Shown: in pieces, positions 51,049-51,186 of the stretch
Position numbering within the stretch: position 1 is the first letter of the stretch
Layout of the letters: each line of letters begins with the position of its first letter
NCBI GenBank assembly: GCA_947643615.1
Contig: CANRWO010000022.1
Span: 1-51,186 of the forward strand
Direction: 5' to 3'
From: an uncultured Lachnospiraceae bacterium
Lineage (GTDB): Bacteria; Bacillota; Clostridia; Lachnospirales; Lachnospiraceae
DNA length: 51,186 bases
Notes under the pieces: model-generated
Seen by the model: only the letters and a program-made list of their open reading frames with translations
The model's database searches: none
What the model was told of the DNA's origin: nothing
Program-made: the position numbers and the translations under genes

Positions 51049-51186
51049 TTAAGGGCAGTGCAGAAATAAGGATTAGGCTGAAAATTATGCGGATGCACTG
51101 ATTTTTCAATCGGTAATTTGAGTCAGAGCCACAAATATGCCCTGATCGCAGATGAGAAATCGCCTGCGCGAATTTCTCATCGCGTG
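51049..51186 (+). repeat. Dispersed structured repeat, copy F (left arm missing, cut by window end)
   Basis: GCAGTGCAGA (51055-51064) and the preceding GTTAAGGG match copy D; no left arm is found before it. The 3' module shared with copy C follows, with CACTGATTTTTCAATCGG and the next bases at 51096-51129. It ends with a 10-bp hairpin GATGAGAAAT/ATTTCTCATC (51151-51181) and CGCGTG at the window end. Confidence 0.7.

Noticed and set aside
1..51186. CRISPR arrays, tRNA or rRNA genes, transposase or integrase genes
   Set aside because: No regularly spaced repeats, no cloverleaf-like sequences and no recombinase motifs were recognised; the dispersed repeats are scattered rather than arrayed.

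Overview
The window looks like chromosome from a Gram-positive Clostridia bacterium, most likely Lachnospiraceae. This is inferred from four things: strong AGGAGG-type ribosome binding sites, the gene orders mreBCD-mrdA-minCDE-rodA-mgsA and rplU-prp-rpmA-obgE-yhbY-nadD-yqeK-rsfS, a ribosomal protein L27 with a cleavable N-terminal extension beside its protease gene prp, and several TTG/GTG starts. No rRNA, tRNA, CRISPR array or transposase gene was seen. Most of the window is core genome on the plus strand.

Layout. 1-2015: the end of an unidentified gene, a hairpin-rich leader and an A+T-rich response regulator/histidine kinase pair that may be acquired. 2035-6134 (minus strand): a response regulator, ABC ATPase, ABC permease and histidine kinase in transcription order, a typical peptide-antibiotic sensing and detoxification cassette. 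6406-9576: a second, plus-strand regulator/kinase pair followed by an unidentified membrane-anchored protein, then an AgcS-type amino acid symporter (9638-11152). 11284-17844: pepT, miaB, an unusual protein joining a PPP-like phosphoesterase to a prolyl-tRNA editing-like domain, and a SulP anion transporter. 17946-26421: mutS, mutL, miaA, a PLP-dependent methionine gamma-lyase-like gene, a DUF4321 protein and radC. 26526-35648: the cell-shape and division-site cluster mreB, mreC, mreD, PBP2, minC, minD, minE, rodA, then mgsA. 35632-42694: a D,D-carboxypeptidase, a small P-loop protein, a HlyD-like protein with yggS and sepF, then aroB, lspA and an rluD-type gene. 42831-48056: a cytidylate-kinase-like gene and the L21/L27/Obg ribosome-assembly operon ending in rsfS. 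48187-51186: a small DUF378 protein on the minus strand, then the start of a branched-chain amino acid ABC importer (livJ, livH) cut by the window end.

The strongest unexplained signal is a dispersed, structured intergenic repeat. A 10-bp stem (left arm TCTG-YG-CGCTGC with a two-base bulge, right arm GCAGCGCAGA) encloses a variable insert. Full copies lie at about 4033-4110 (minus), 33845-34000 (plus), 47621-47690 (plus) and 48400-48495 (minus); partial copies lie at about 5174-5195 (minus) and 51049-51186 (plus). In three full copies and one partial copy the right arm is followed at once by the Shine-Dalgarno sequence and start codon of the next gene, so the element forms the 5' leader of an ABC permease, rsfS, a DUF378 gene and, partly, an ABC ATPase. 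The copies at 33845 and 51049 carry a further shared module of about 110 bases ending in CGCGTG.

Other points worth attention are a histidine kinase with a long insertion inside its dimerisation hairpin, inverted repeats that contain gene stop codons, a hairpin covering the AgcS ribosome binding site, and a PBP2 with a very large insertion ahead of its catalytic serine. All assignments come from reading the sequence and translations by eye; no database search was run.
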